From contig CAIVTJ010000378.1 of the NCBI GenBank assembly GCA_903908825.1, positions 1-48,765 of the forward strand: a stretch of 48,765 nucleotides of DNA. The letters run 5' to 3'. Positions 22,039-30,485 of this stretch are shown here, piece after piece (the stretch's first letter is position 1; each line of letters opens with the position of its first letter). The notes under the pieces are model-generated. The model did no database searches. It saw only the letters and a list, made by a program, of their open reading frames with translations, and was not told the origin of the DNA. The DNA comes from an uncultured Pseudomonadota bacterium. GTDB taxonomy: Bacteria > Pseudomonadota > Gammaproteobacteria > Steroidobacterales > Steroidobacteraceae. The position numbers were made by a program, and so were the translations under genes.

Positions 22039-23115
22039 CTAGCGTCCGCTGCCGGCATAGCGCCGCGCAGTGGCTTGCTGTTGCGCAAGCTCTGCAGGCG
22101 GGTGGGCAAACAGGTGGGTGAACATGTCGTCGCTGACCGGTGCAGGCAGCGATGTGTAGGCCACTACCGCAGCCTCGATCTGTGCGCTGCAGTCGGCCCG
22201 CAAATCCGCTTCTTGGGCTTCGTCCCACTGTCCCTGCGCTTGCAGATAACGGCGCAGACGCAGCAGCGGCTCGCGTTGCCAAGCCGCTTCGAGCTCACCG
22301 GCCGGGCGATAGCGCGTGGCATCGTCGGCGGTGGTGTGATCGCTGAGTCGATAAGTGAGCGCCTCGACGACCGTTGCACCGCCACCGCTGCGGGCCCTGG
22401 CCAGCGCGCGCTCGACTACCGCACGCACGCCGATGACGTCGTTGCCATCGACCTGCACGCCGGGTATGCCGGCAGCGATGGCTTTTTGCGCCAGCGTTTG
22501 CGCGGCAGTTTGTTCGGCCACCGGTACCGAAATAGCCCAGCCGTTGTTGACGATGATGAACACCACCGGCAGTGCGTGCGCACCGGCCATATTGAGGGCC
22601 TCGTAAAAGGCGCCCTGCGACGTGCCGCCATCACCGATATAGGCCACCGCACAGCGCGCTTCACCACGCAGCTTGAAAGCCATGGCCGCACCGGCTGCCT
22701 GCGGCATTTGCGAGGCGATGGGCACACACCATGGGAAGTCCTGACGTGGACCGGCAAAGTGTGTGCCGCGCTCGTCACCGTTCCAGTACGTGAGGATTTC
22801 GGTCAGCGTGACACCGCGCCACAGCTGCGTGCCGTACTCGCGGTACACCGGAAACAGCGCATCTTCGGGGCGCATGGCCGCACCGACACCGACGTGCGTT
22901 GCTTCATGGCCGGTGCAGGGGGCATAGGTGCCCAAGCGGCCGGTGCGTTGCAGGTTGATGGCCTTGGCATCGAACAAGCGGCACAGCGTCATCAGCCGGT
23001 AGAGGTGCAGCAGTTCGCTGGCGTCCTGCGCAAAGGCGGGCAGGGCTGCGGTGGGTCTGCCATCCGCATCCAGCAGTTGTTCATGGTCGATGTGGAAGGT
23101 CGCGACACTGGACAA
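22039..23115 (-). CDS. 2-oxoacid dehydrogenase E1 component, alpha subunit
   Basis: Thiamine-diphosphate-binding alpha chain, 358 residues. The motif GDGGTSQGAFYEALNMAG followed by an NN pair (about 163-190) binds the cofactor. The phosphorylation-loop region YRLSDHTTADDATRYR is present. It is closest in layout to Bacillus-type PdhA (GRLGTYAPCTGHEA, VYREYGTQLWRG), so pyruvate or branched-chain 2-oxoacids are equally possible. TTG 23115 is the only start giving a full N-terminus, since the next Met falls well inside the domain; GGCGAG lies about 8 bases before it. A -10-like box is found near 23154. Confidence 0.92.
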   Translation of the reverse strand: MSSVATFHIDHEQLLDADGRPTAALPAFAQDASELLHLYRLMTLCRLFDAKAINLQRTGRLGTYAPCTGHEATHVGVGAAMRPEDALFPVYREYGTQLWRGVTLTEILTYWNGDERGTHFAGPRQDFPWCVPIASQMPQAAGAAMAFKLRGEARCAVAYIGDGGTSQGAFYEALNMAGAHALPVVFIIVNNGWAISVPVAEQTAAQTLAQKAIAAGIPGVQVDGNDVIGVRAVVERALARARSGGGATVVEALTYRLSDHTTADDATRYRPAGELEAAWQREPLLRLRRYLQAQGQWDEAQEADLRADCSAQIEAAVVAYTSLPAPVSDDMFTHLFAHPPAELAQQQATARRYAGSGR

Positions 23116-23153
23116 CGGAGTTCTCGCCTGCAGGTCAGTAATCTGTGCGCCTC

Positions 23154-23161
23154 AGTATAAG
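23154..23161. promoter_or_regulatory. overlapping divergent -10 boxes (E1 alpha and rarD)
   Basis: AGTATAAG reads TATACT on the minus strand (5 of 6, towards E1 alpha) and TATAAG on the plus strand (4-5 of 6, towards rarD). The two would compete for RNA polymerase. No good -35 box is seen on either strand. Confidence 0.35.
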
Positions 23162-23213
23162 CGTAGCATTGCCCCTTCTGCTGCCCTTGCGGGTGGTGTT
23201 GACCAGAGTCCCG

Positions 23214-24098
23214 ATGAGTCCTACCAATCAGCGCGCGGGTATTACCGCCGCCGCCATCGCCTATTTCTTGTGGGGTCTGTTTCCGCTGTATTGGAGCCTG
23301 CTGGCCGCAGTGCCCAATTCACAGTTGCTGGCGCATCGCGTGGCCTGGTGCGCCGTGGCCGTGTGGCTGTACCTGCTGCTACGGGGTGAGGGCGGCTGGT
23401 GGCGCAGTCTGCCACTTAAAGTGGCCGGCTGGCTGACGCTCAGCGCGCTGTTGATCTCGGTCAACTGGGGCGTGTACATCCTGGGCATCAACACCGGCCA
23501 TGTCCTCGATACCAGCCTGGGCTATTTTATTACGCCCTTGGTCAACGTGCTGTTTGGCGTGTTGGTGCTACGTGAGCGCTTGTCGGTGCTGCAATGGCTG
23601 GCTGTGGCTTGCGCGGCCGTGGGTGTGGCTTATCTGGCGCTGCGCATCGGCTCGTTGCCGTGGATCGCACTGGTGCTGGCGGTCTCGTTTGCCTGCTATG
23701 GGTTGATACGCAAATTGACTCCGGTCGATGCTATCCATGGCCTGGCGATGGAGAGCGCGGTGCTATTGCTGCCGTCGCTGGGGTGGCTGCTGTGGAGCCA
23801 GCATCAGGGCACCGGCGTGTTCCTGCACGAGGCTGTGCGTCTGGATGTGCTGATGATCGTCGGCGGTGTGGTGACGTCCATACCGCTGGTGCTGTTCGGC
23901 TATGCCGCGCGGCGTGTGTCGATGACGGTGCTGGGCTTTCTGCAATATCTGGCGCCGACCGTGGCCTTGTTGCTGGCGGTATTTCTGTTCCATGAGCCGT
24001 TCGGCCCCGTGCAGCAGGTGGCGTTTGCCTTCATCTGGCTGGCCTTGGTGCTGTTTTCGGTAGACGCGCTGCGCCGCTATAGGCTGCAGTCCGCTTAA
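23214..24098 (+). CDS. rarD: EamA-family transporter RarD
   Basis: Inner-membrane permease of the drug/metabolite transporter superfamily, 294 residues (E. coli RarD 296). Ten hydrophobic helices can be traced. The start GITAAAIAYFLWGLFPLYW and INWGVYILGINTGHVLDTSLGYFI (here as separate parts of helices 1 and 4) are typical of RarD. The original phenotype is chloramphenicol sensitivity; the true substrate is unknown. ATG 23214 was preferred to the upstream frame opening at 23145 because it matches the family start. It converges on zapE. Confidence 0.9.
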   Translation: MSPTNQRAGITAAAIAYFLWGLFPLYWSLLAAVPNSQLLAHRVAWCAVAVWLYLLLRGEGGWWRSLPLKVAGWLTLSALLISVNWGVYILGINTGHVLDTSLGYFITPLVNVLFGVLVLRERLSVLQWLAVACAAVGVAYLALRIGSLPWIALVLAVSFACYGLIRKLTPVDAIHGLAMESAVLLLPSLGWLLWSQHQGTGVFLHEAVRLDVLMIVGGVVTSIPLVLFGYAARRVSMTVLGFLQYLAPTVALLLAVFLFHEPFGPVQQVAFAFIWLALVLFSVDALRRYRLQSA

Positions 24099-24107
24099 GG
24101 CCAGTGG

Positions 24108-25220
24108 TCAGTCGCCGCCGCGCCGGGCGCGGCGCAGGTACTCATCGCTGCCCATCTCGATCAGCCGGCTGACGGTGCGCGCGAACTCGCCGGCCAAGCG
24201 GCTGCCTTGATAGAGCTGCATGGGCGCTACAGCTGCGCCCACCACCAGCGTGACGCCGCTGTCGTACAACACGTCGACCAGCGACACAAAGCGTCGCGCC
24301 GCGTCATCTTGCAAGGCGTCCAGTTGCGGAACGTTGCTGACAAACACGGTGTGCAGTTGTGTGGCCAGTGCCAGATAGTCCGACGTGCTGCGCGCGCCTT
24401 CACAGAGCGCGCTGAACTCAAACCACGCGATGCCGGCGGCGGCCCGGCGCACCGGGATCTCGCGTCCTTCGATCGCCAGCGTGGCGCCGCGGTGCGCTGG
24501 TGCATCGCCCGCCAACTGCGCGAATAAGGCCGCCAGCTGTGGCGCTTGCTGTTGATCGGCTTGCATCACATAGGTGCCGGCCTGTTGCAGTTGCCGCAGG
24601 CGATAGTCGACAGCACCGGCCAGTTCCAGTACGTCGAGCTGCGTATTTAATAGCTCGATAGCCGGCAAAAACCGTTCACGCTGCAGCCCGTTACGATAGA
24701 GGCCCGAGGGTGGTTGATTGGAGGTGATGACCAACGCCACACCGTGTTGCTGCAAGGCCGCCAGCAGGCCGTGCAGAATCATCGCATCGCCGATGTCGTT
24801 GACCAGCAGTTCATCGAGGCACAACAAACGCGCCTCGCCGGCGATAGACCTGGCGACCTGTTGCAACGGCCGCTGTCGCCCGGGCAATTGCGCCAGCGTG
24901 TCGTGGACTTCGCGCATCAACACATGAAAATGCAGACGACGGCTGCTGCCGGCCGGCAAGCCCGACTGCAGCAGGTCCATCAGCAGGGTCTTGCCGCGAC
25001 CGACGCTACCCCACAGATACACGCCGCGCGGCGCAGCAAGCGGCGCGCTCAGCCAACCCGGCAGCCATCGACCGCTGCGGGGGGGCTTGATGTCATCAGC
25101 CAGTTTCGCCAAGCGCCGCACCACGGCGCGCTGGGCCTCGTCGGCGATGAGGCCGCGCTGCACCAGCAGTTGCTCATAGGCTTCGGTCAGCGAGGGTGCA
25201 TCGCTCGCAATGCGGGACAT
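24108..25220 (-). CDS. zapE: cell division protein ZapE (AFG1-like ATPase)
   Basis: AFG1-family ATPase that acts on the Z ring during constriction, 370 residues from ATG 25220. Walker A is GSVGRGKT (71-78) and Walker B is LLCLDELLV (about 133-141). An AFG1-specific segment, VLYDSGVTLVVGA, stands near the C-terminus. The frame opens upstream to 25328, but those residues overlap rapZ and have no family similarity. It begins 13 bases after rapZ in the same direction. This makes a hpf-rapZ-zapE string. In E. coli zapE lies elsewhere, next to rplM-rpsI. Confidence 0.92.
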   Translation of the reverse strand: MSRIASDAPSLTEAYEQLLVQRGLIADEAQRAVVRRLAKLADDIKPPRSGRWLPGWLSAPLAAPRGVYLWGSVGRGKTLLMDLLQSGLPAGSSRRLHFHVLMREVHDTLAQLPGRQRPLQQVARSIAGEARLLCLDELLVNDIGDAMILHGLLAALQQHGVALVITSNQPPSGLYRNGLQRERFLPAIELLNTQLDVLELAGAVDYRLRQLQQAGTYVMQADQQQAPQLAALFAQLAGDAPAHRGATLAIEGREIPVRRAAAGIAWFEFSALCEGARSTSDYLALATQLHTVFVSNVPQLDALQDDAARRFVSLVDVLYDSGVTLVVGAAVAPMQLYQGSRLAGEFARTVSRLIEMGSDEYLRRARRGGD

Positions 25221-25233
25221 ACCTCGTCTGCGC

Positions 25234-26136
25234 TCAGCGGCCGGAGGCAGCCGGATCGGGTAGCAGCGTTTGACCGGTTCCCGGCAGGCCTGAATGCCGC
25301 ATCGAGACGTTGGAATGGCGCAGCGCAAAGCGAGCGGCTAGTTGCTCGACCACATAGACCGAGCGGTGCCGGCCACCGGTGCAACCGATGGCGATGGTCA
25401 GGTAACGGCGGTTGCTGGCCCGCATGTCGGGGATGCGTGTCTCGAGAAAATGGTCGATGTCCTCGATGACCCGGGTGACCGCCTCGTAACCGGCCAGATA
25501 GGCGGCAACTTCAGGGTCCTGACCGGTAAGGCCTCGCAGCGCCGTATCCCAATAGGGGTTGGGCAGCGTGCGCACATCGAAGACAAAATCGGCGTCGCCG
25601 GGGATGCCGTGCTTGAAGCCGAAGGACTCGAATTGCAATGACATGCGCGCGCTGCTGCGACGTTCAACGCGCTGACGCATCAGGTCGCGCAGTTCATGCA
25701 CGCCGATGCGCGAAGTGTCGATGGTCAGATCGGCAGCTTGGGCAATGGGATCCAGCAGTTCGCGTTCGATCTGTATGGCTTCGCGCAGGCTTTCACCGTT
25801 GCGGCTCAGCGGATGGCGACGGCGTGTTTCAGCAAAGCGCCGCAGCAACTCTTCGTCACCGGACACCAGGTAAATGAGTTCGCAATCGAGGCCAGAGCGC
25901 TTGAGCTCTTCGATGAGCATGGGCACGGTGGCGATTTCGGCCGCGGTATTGCGCGCATCGAGTCCGACGGCAGTACGACGATAGATGACGTCGTTGCTGC
26001 GGATGGTGTGCGAGATGAACGACTTGAGCAGTGCGGCTGGTATGTTGTCGATGCAGTAGTAGTCGAGGTCTTCGAGCATGTGCAGTGCCACACTCTTGCC
26101 CGATCCCGACAGTCCGCTGATAAATACCAGTCGCAC
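25234..26136 (-). CDS. rapZ: RNase adapter protein RapZ
   Basis: Nucleotide-binding adapter of 300 residues, which in E. coli binds the small RNA GlmZ and recruits RNase E, so tuning glucosamine-6-phosphate synthase. Walker A GLSGSGKS (8-15) and DLDYYCIDNIPAALLKSF (28-45) are family marks. The C-terminal part has GCTGGRHRSVYVVEQLA (about 256), the substrate-binding part. It starts 11 bases after hpf. In most relatives ptsN lies between hpf and rapZ; here it is missing. Confidence 0.95.
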   Translation of the reverse strand: MRLVFISGLSGSGKSVALHMLEDLDYYCIDNIPAALLKSFISHTIRSNDVIYRRTAVGLDARNTAAEIATVPMLIEELKRSGLDCELIYLVSGDEELLRRFAETRRRHPLSRNGESLREAIQIERELLDPIAQAADLTIDTSRIGVHELRDLMRQRVERRSSARMSLQFESFGFKHGIPGDADFVFDVRTLPNPYWDTALRGLTGQDPEVAAYLAGYEAVTRVIEDIDHFLETRIPDMRASNRRYLTIAIGCTGGRHRSVYVVEQLAARFALRHSNVSMRHSGLPGTGQTLLPDPAASGR

Positions 26137-26147
26137 TGCGCGTAGTC

Positions 26148-26468
26148 CTAGACCCGGGTGGCGCGACGGGTTTCGTCGGCGTGGTGGTCTTGCTGCTTTT
26201 CTTTGTGCTTCTTGAGGCTGCGATCGAGCTTGTCGACCAGCGCATCGATAGAGGCATAGAGGTTGGCGTCTACGGCCTCGGCATGGAGGGTACTGCCGCT
26301 GACATGCACCGTGGCCTCGGCACGCTGCTCGAGCTTTTCGACGGTGAACACACAGTGGATATCGAGCACGTCATCAAAATGCCGCTTGATGCGCTCCAGG
26401 CGCTTTTCAAGATAGCTGCGCAGTGCCTCGGTGATCTCGACATGATGGCCGGTGAGCGTGAGTTGCAT
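26148..26468 (-). CDS. hpf: ribosome hibernation promoting factor HPF (short form)
   Basis: Binds 30S subunits in stationary phase and helps form 100S ribosome dimers. It has 106 residues: the RaiA/HPF fold starts QLTLTGHHVEITEALRSYLE, and a basic tail (about 85-106) follows. It is the short form, without the C-terminal dimer domain of the long type. AGGAGAGG precedes the ATG at the right distance. It lies 13 bases after rpoN. The frame is open further upstream into rpoN without family similarity. Confidence 0.95.
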   Translation of the reverse strand: MQLTLTGHHVEITEALRSYLEKRLERIKRHFDDVLDIHCVFTVEKLEQRAEATVHVSGSTLHAEAVDANLYASIDALVDKLDRSLKKHKEKQQDHHADETRRATRV

Positions 26469-26481
26469 GAGCCTCTCCTGG

Positions 26482-27969
26482 TTAGACGCGAGCCAAGGCG
26501 CGCTTGCGTTCGTTCGAGGGTTCGATCCCCATAGCTTCACGGTACTTGGCAACGGTGCGCCGCGCCACCGGTATACCCTCATCTGAGAGCAATTCGGCTA
26601 TGCGGCTATCACTTAGTGGCGTGCCCGGTTGCTCTTCGCGGATCAATTTACGGATCTTGGCGCGGATGGCGGTAGACGAGGTCTCTGAGCCGTCCGAACT
26701 GCCCACATGGCTGGAGAAGAAAAACCGCAGTTCGAATACGCCGCGCGGCGTGTGCATGTACTTGCCCGAGGTGACGCGCGAGATGGTCGATTCGTGCATG
26801 CCGATCGCTTCGGCGATGTCGCGCAGGATCATCGGCCGCATGTGCTCATCGCCCAGTTCGAGAAAAGCGATCTGCCGTTCAACGATAGTGCGGGCCACGC
26901 GGATCAGTGTGTCCTGACGGATTTCCAGACTCTTGAGCAGCCAGCGTGCTTCTTGCAACTGCGCGCGCATATTGGCGTGCCCGGCGCCGCGGCCGAGCAG
27001 GTTGGCGTAGCCTTGATTGACGCGGACCCGCGGCAACGTGGCCGGATTCATCTCTACGGTCCAGCCGGTCGGGCCACGTCGCACAAACACATCGGGCACC
27101 ACATATTCGGCCTTGGCAGCGCTGACCTGCGAGCCGGGCCGCGGTTGGCAGCTGCGCACCAGCGCCAGCGCCAGCGTGATCTCTTCGTCGGGGCAACCCA
27201 ACACGCGGCGCAGCGGCGCCAGATCGCGTTGCGCCATGAGTTCCAAATGATGAGCGGCCATGCGCTTGGCGCATTCGAGGCCGGGCGTGTCGTCATCCAG
27301 CAGTTGCAGCTGCAGCAGGATGCATTCGCTGATCGAGCGTGCGGCGATGCCGGGTGGATCAAAGTGCTGCACGATGGCGATGACCGCAGCGATTTCTTCG
27401 ACGCTGGCATCGATTTCCGGACGCAGGGTGTCGGCGATGACCTCTTCCGAGTCGATCAGATAACCGTCGTCATTGATGGCATCGAGGATGGCGCGGCCGA
27501 TGGCTAACTGCCGCGGTTGCAGCTTGGCCATGTCCAATTGCCAGGCTAGATGTTCTTGCAGTGTCTCGGTGCCGGCGTCAGAGAACTCTTGCGCCCGGTC
27601 ATCATCGTCACTGTTGTAAGGCGAGTCGGACGCGTTCGCCGAACGTTCGTCCCAGACATCATCGATGACTTCGACAGTTGCTTCAGCCTCTGTGGCTGCA
27701 GCCGCAACGTCGTGGTCTTCGCCGCCCTCGCTGTCCTCGCCAGGCGGCTGCGCCGTCGGTAGCTCGTTGGGCGTCGCGCCCAGGGCCTCGAAGCTGGTTA
27801 ACGGATCGTGATCATCTTCGGGTTCCAACATGATGTTGGATTCAAGCAACTCGCTGATGTGCGTCTGCAGCTCAATGGCGGGCATCTGCAGCAGGCGTAT
27901 GGCTTGCTGCAGTTGCGGCGTCATCGTCAGCTGCTGGCTCATGCGCAGCTGTAGCGAGGTCTTAAGCAT
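26482..27969 (-). CDS. rpoN: RNA polymerase sigma-54 factor
   Basis: Sigma factor that recognises GG-N10-GC promoters and needs an enhancer-binding ATPase. It has 495 residues. Region I (1-50) is glutamine- and leucine-rich (LKTSLQLRMSQQLTMTPQLQQAIRLLQ in part). The long acidic region II spans about 50-135. The core-binding domain follows, then a helix-turn-helix and the RpoN box ARRTVAKYRE (469-478). Its place after lptB and before hpf is conserved. No enhancer-binding protein lies in the window. Confidence 0.97.
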   Translation of the reverse strand: MLKTSLQLRMSQQLTMTPQLQQAIRLLQMPAIELQTHISELLESNIMLEPEDDHDPLTSFEALGATPNELPTAQPPGEDSEGGEDHDVAAAATEAEATVEVIDDVWDERSANASDSPYNSDDDDRAQEFSDAGTETLQEHLAWQLDMAKLQPRQLAIGRAILDAINDDGYLIDSEEVIADTLRPEIDASVEEIAAVIAIVQHFDPPGIAARSISECILLQLQLLDDDTPGLECAKRMAAHHLELMAQRDLAPLRRVLGCPDEEITLALALVRSCQPRPGSQVSAAKAEYVVPDVFVRRGPTGWTVEMNPATLPRVRVNQGYANLLGRGAGHANMRAQLQEARWLLKSLEIRQDTLIRVARTIVERQIAFLELGDEHMRPMILRDIAEAIGMHESTISRVTSGKYMHTPRGVFELRFFFSSHVGSSDGSETSSTAIRAKIRKLIREEQPGTPLSDSRIAELLSDEGIPVARRTVAKYREAMGIEPSNERKRALARV

Positions 27970-28029
27970 GTTTCATGCCCACCATCGGTTACAGACCCGT
28001 GTCCGGGTGCGACTTCAGGCGGTTAAGTC

Positions 28030-28062
28030 CTTGATAGTTATATAAAATAAAAAAAACCCAGA
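28030..28062 (-). promoter_or_regulatory. AT-rich tract upstream of rpoN
   Basis: Just after the lptB stop, the minus strand reads GGG followed by eight T and then ATTTTATATAAC, the most AT-rich patch nearby. It could hold an rpoN promoter (TATAAC-like -10) or act as an incomplete lptB terminator, since no hairpin precedes the T-run. A small ACCCG/CGGGT stem lies between it and rpoN. Confidence 0.3.
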
Positions 28063-28788
28063 TCACATTCTAAAGTTCTCTCCTAAGTACACCTCACGGA
28101 CTCGTTCGTTGGCAAGGATTTCATCGGCAGTTCCTGACGCAAGCACGGTTCCGCGGTCGACGATATAGGCGCGCTGGCAGACGCCCAAGGTCTCGCGCAC
28201 ATTGTGGTCTGTGATCAACACGCCGATGCCGCGCGCCGCCAGGCCTGTGATCAGACGCTGGATGTCGATGACCGACAGCGGGTCGACGCCGGCGAAGGGT
28301 TCGTCCAGCAGCATGAAGCGTGGGTTGGCGGCCAGTGCTCTGGCGATTTCGACCCGGCGGCGCTCACCGCCCGACAGTGATTGGCCGGCGCTGGCGCGGA
28401 TGCGACCCAGGTGCAGCTCGTCCAGCAGCTCTTCCAGGCGTGCATTGAGGCTCGTTGCGTTGAGCTCGCGGCGGGTCTCAAGGATGGCGCGGATGTTGTC
28501 TTCGACCGACAGCCGCCGGAACACCGAAGCTTCCTGCGGCAGGTAACCGATGCCCTGCTGCGCGCGGCGATGCATGGGCAGGCCGGTCAGGTCGACATCG
28601 TCCAGACGCACGCTGCCGGCATCGGCCTGCACCAGGCCGACGATTATGTAGAAAGCCGTGGTCTTGCCGGCCCCGTTGGGGCCCAGCAGTCCGACCACTT
28701 CACCGGCGGCGACCTGCAGCGACAGACCCTCGACCACGCGTCGGCCCTTGTAAGCTTTTTGCAGGTTATCGACGACCAGCACGCTCAT
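28063..28788 (-). CDS. lptB: LPS export ABC transporter ATP-binding protein LptB
   Basis: Cytoplasmic ATPase powering LPS extraction from the inner membrane by LptB2FG. It has 241 residues. Walker [10 protein letters not shown] (36-44), signature LSGGERRR (about 138), Walker [13 protein letters not shown] (about 158) and the H-loop TDHNV are intact. It overlaps lptA by 4 bases. LptF and LptG are not in the window. Confidence 0.96.
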   Translation of the reverse strand: MSVLVVDNLQKAYKGRRVVEGLSLQVAAGEVVGLLGPNGAGKTTAFYIIVGLVQADAGSVRLDDVDLTGLPMHRRAQQGIGYLPQEASVFRRLSVEDNIRAILETRRELNATSLNARLEELLDELHLGRIRASAGQSLSGGERRRVEIARALAANPRFMLLDEPFAGVDPLSVIDIQRLITGLAARGIGVLITDHNVRETLGVCQRAYIVDRGTVLASGTADEILANERVREVYLGENFRM

Positions 28789-29432
28789 GGCTTGACCGTC
28801 GGGTCGGGCGCCACCGGGGTCTCGGGCCGTATGGTGATCTGCACGCGATCGCTGCTGCCCTGACGGGTTTCACTGCGCGCGATCTGATCGCGGATGTTGT
28901 AGATCAGGGTAGGGCTGTTGATCTCGTTGCGCCCGTCAAACAGCCAGGCGTCCTGGCTCAGCCGTACGGTCTGGGCCGCGATGTCATAGTCGATCCGGGC
29001 GGCGTGACCGCGCACCGGCTTGGGCAGCGCGGCCACCTGTTGTTCGAACTGCGCCGGTGTGCCGCGCGCCTGCGCGCTGGCAATGCGATTGCCGGCAAAG
29101 CGTACGGTGGTCTCGCTGGCTGACAGACTGCCGCGTCCCATCTGCAGCACCACGTTACCGCTGAACTCCCAGCGGCTGTCGTCAAAACGCAGGCCCACGC
29201 CATTGGCCACGGCTTTGTCGGCATGAATGCGCAGCTCACCCTGCGAGATGGTGACGTCGGTGAAGCTCAAGCGGTTGGCGGCGTAGTCGATCTGCGAAGA
29301 GCCGGCATCCAGCACGATGTCGGCGATCGCATTGACTGGCGGTGTTTGCGCGGCCGGCAGGCGCAGCGCAGCCAGTGTCAGCGCGACCGCCAGCACTGCA
29401 CTGCGGGACAGATTAGGGCTTGAAGCGGCCAT
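28785..29432 (-). CDS. lptA: LPS transport periplasmic protein LptA
   Basis: Periplasmic bridge protein that carries LPS across the periplasm as part of the Lpt filament. It has 215 residues from ATG 29432. A signal peptide (about 1-29, [18 protein letters not shown]) is followed by the OstA-like beta-jellyroll, with [19 protein letters not shown] and a C-terminal segment that suits LptA better than LptC. It starts 20 bases inside lptC and runs into lptB, so the operon is tightly coupled. An open frame reaches 29633, but it is inside lptC and does not look like a signal sequence. Confidence 0.9.
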   Translation of the reverse strand: MAASSPNLSRSAVLAVALTLAALRLPAAQTPPVNAIADIVLDAGSSQIDYAANRLSFTDVTISQGELRIHADKAVANGVGLRFDDSRWEFSGNVVLQMGRGSLSASETTVRFAGNRIASAQARGTPAQFEQQVAALPKPVRGHAARIDYDIAAQTVRLSQDAWLFDGRNEINSPTLIYNIRDQIARSETRQGSSDRVQITIRPETPVAPDPTVKP

Positions 29433-29979
29433 GAACCTTGGTCTGCAACTGCAGTTGCGATTGCTTGAGATCGGCAGCCAGGCCCAGTGCATCCAGCTGT
29501 TGGCGACCCCAGCTGATGCGCACCGGCAGCTGGGTGCTGACTTGCTGCGTGCGGGTGTCGTAATCGAGCTGCTGGGTGTCGACGCGGGTCGCCACCAATG
29601 AGCCAAGCGGCTTGCCGCGCAACAGCACATCACCCTGCAGATGCAGGCGGCTGCTGTTGCCAGGCATCAGGCCTTCGCGAGCGCTCAAGGTCCAACCGGG
29701 TGCAGCCTGCGCGGGCTGCTCATAGTGCATCTGCAATTGACTGGCGTGGATGTCGTCGCTGCCGGGCAATTGTGCGATGCGGGCTGCGGTCAAGGCATAA
29801 ACCGGTTTGCCGTCGCTGCCAGTCTGCTGCAAGGAGACATCGAGGGCGACGTAGCCCGGATTAAGGCGCTCGTCCGCCGGTGTGACCGTTGCCCCCGGTG
29901 CATGGCCGCTGCGCCCCAGCACAAACGCCAGCACCACCAGCGCGCCTGCCAGCAGCGCGGCCAGCAGCGGGTATTTCAT
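29413..29979 (-). CDS. lptC: LPS export system protein LptC
   Basis: Bitopic inner-membrane protein that passes LPS from LptB2FG to LptA. It has 188 residues, with a membrane helix (about 4-22, PLLAALLAGALVVLAFVLG) and a periplasmic LptC domain with GYVALDVSLQQTGSDGKPVYAL and many short beta strands. It overlaps kdsC by 4 bases and lptA by 20 bases. Confidence 0.92.
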   Translation of the reverse strand: MKYPLLAALLAGALVVLAFVLGRSGHAPGATVTPADERLNPGYVALDVSLQQTGSDGKPVYALTAARIAQLPGSDDIHASQLQMHYEQPAQAAPGWTLSAREGLMPGNSSRLHLQGDVLLRGKPLGSLVATRVDTQQLDYDTRTQQVSTQLPVRISWGRQQLDALGLAADLKQSQLQLQTKVHGRFKP

Positions 29980-30485
29980 GCCGGGCTCCGCGCCGCCAGG
30001 ATCCAGTCGCAGACTTCACGCACCGCGCCGCGTCCGCCGCCCCGGGTGGTGCAGCGATGCGCTGCCGCGCGGGCCAGCGGATGACCATCGGCCACCGACA
30101 CCGCAAACGCAGCGCGCGCCAGCATCGGGATGTCAGGCGTATCGTCCCCGACCACCGCCAGTTGCGCTGTGGTCAGTTGCAGCTTGGCCAGCAGCGTGTC
30201 GAGCGCGGCCGATTTATCGCTGATGCCTTGGAGCACTTGACGGATGCCCAGTTCACGGCAGCGCCGTGTCACCGCAGCGGACTTGCGCCCCGAGATGATG
30301 GCTACGGTGATGCCAGCCGCCTGCAGCAGCTTGATGCCGTGCCCGTCCTGAACGTTAAAGACCTTGAGCTGCTCGCCGCGCGCGCCGTAATACAGCGAGC
30401 CGTCGGTGAGCACGCCGTCTACATCGAGCACCAGCAGGGCCAGTTGCCGCGCCAGCGCAGCGCCGGGTTTGCCGCGGCGGTTCAT
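29976..30485 (-). CDS. kdsC: 3-deoxy-D-manno-octulosonate 8-phosphate phosphatase KdsC
   Basis: Haloacid-dehalogenase-type phosphatase that releases Kdo from Kdo-8-phosphate. It has 169 residues. The nucleophile D21 and acid D23 are in LDVDGVLTDG; ISGRKSAAVTRRCRELGI and the GDDTPDIPML loop supply the other residues. It lacks a large cap, typical of tetrameric KdsC. The ATG overlaps the kdsD stop. Confidence 0.95.
   Translation of the reverse strand: MNRRGKPGAALARQLALLVLDVDGVLTDGSLYYGARGEQLKVFNVQDGHGIKLLQAAGITVAIISGRKSAAVTRRCRELGIRQVLQGISDKSAALDTLLAKLQLTTAQLAVVGDDTPDIPMLARAAFAVSVADGHPLARAAAHRCTTRGGGRGAVREVCDWILAARSPA

Noticed and set aside
22031-22282. 84-codon upstream extension of E1 beta
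   Set aside because: It overlaps E1 alpha and lacks family similarity; ATG 22030 gives the normal N-terminus.
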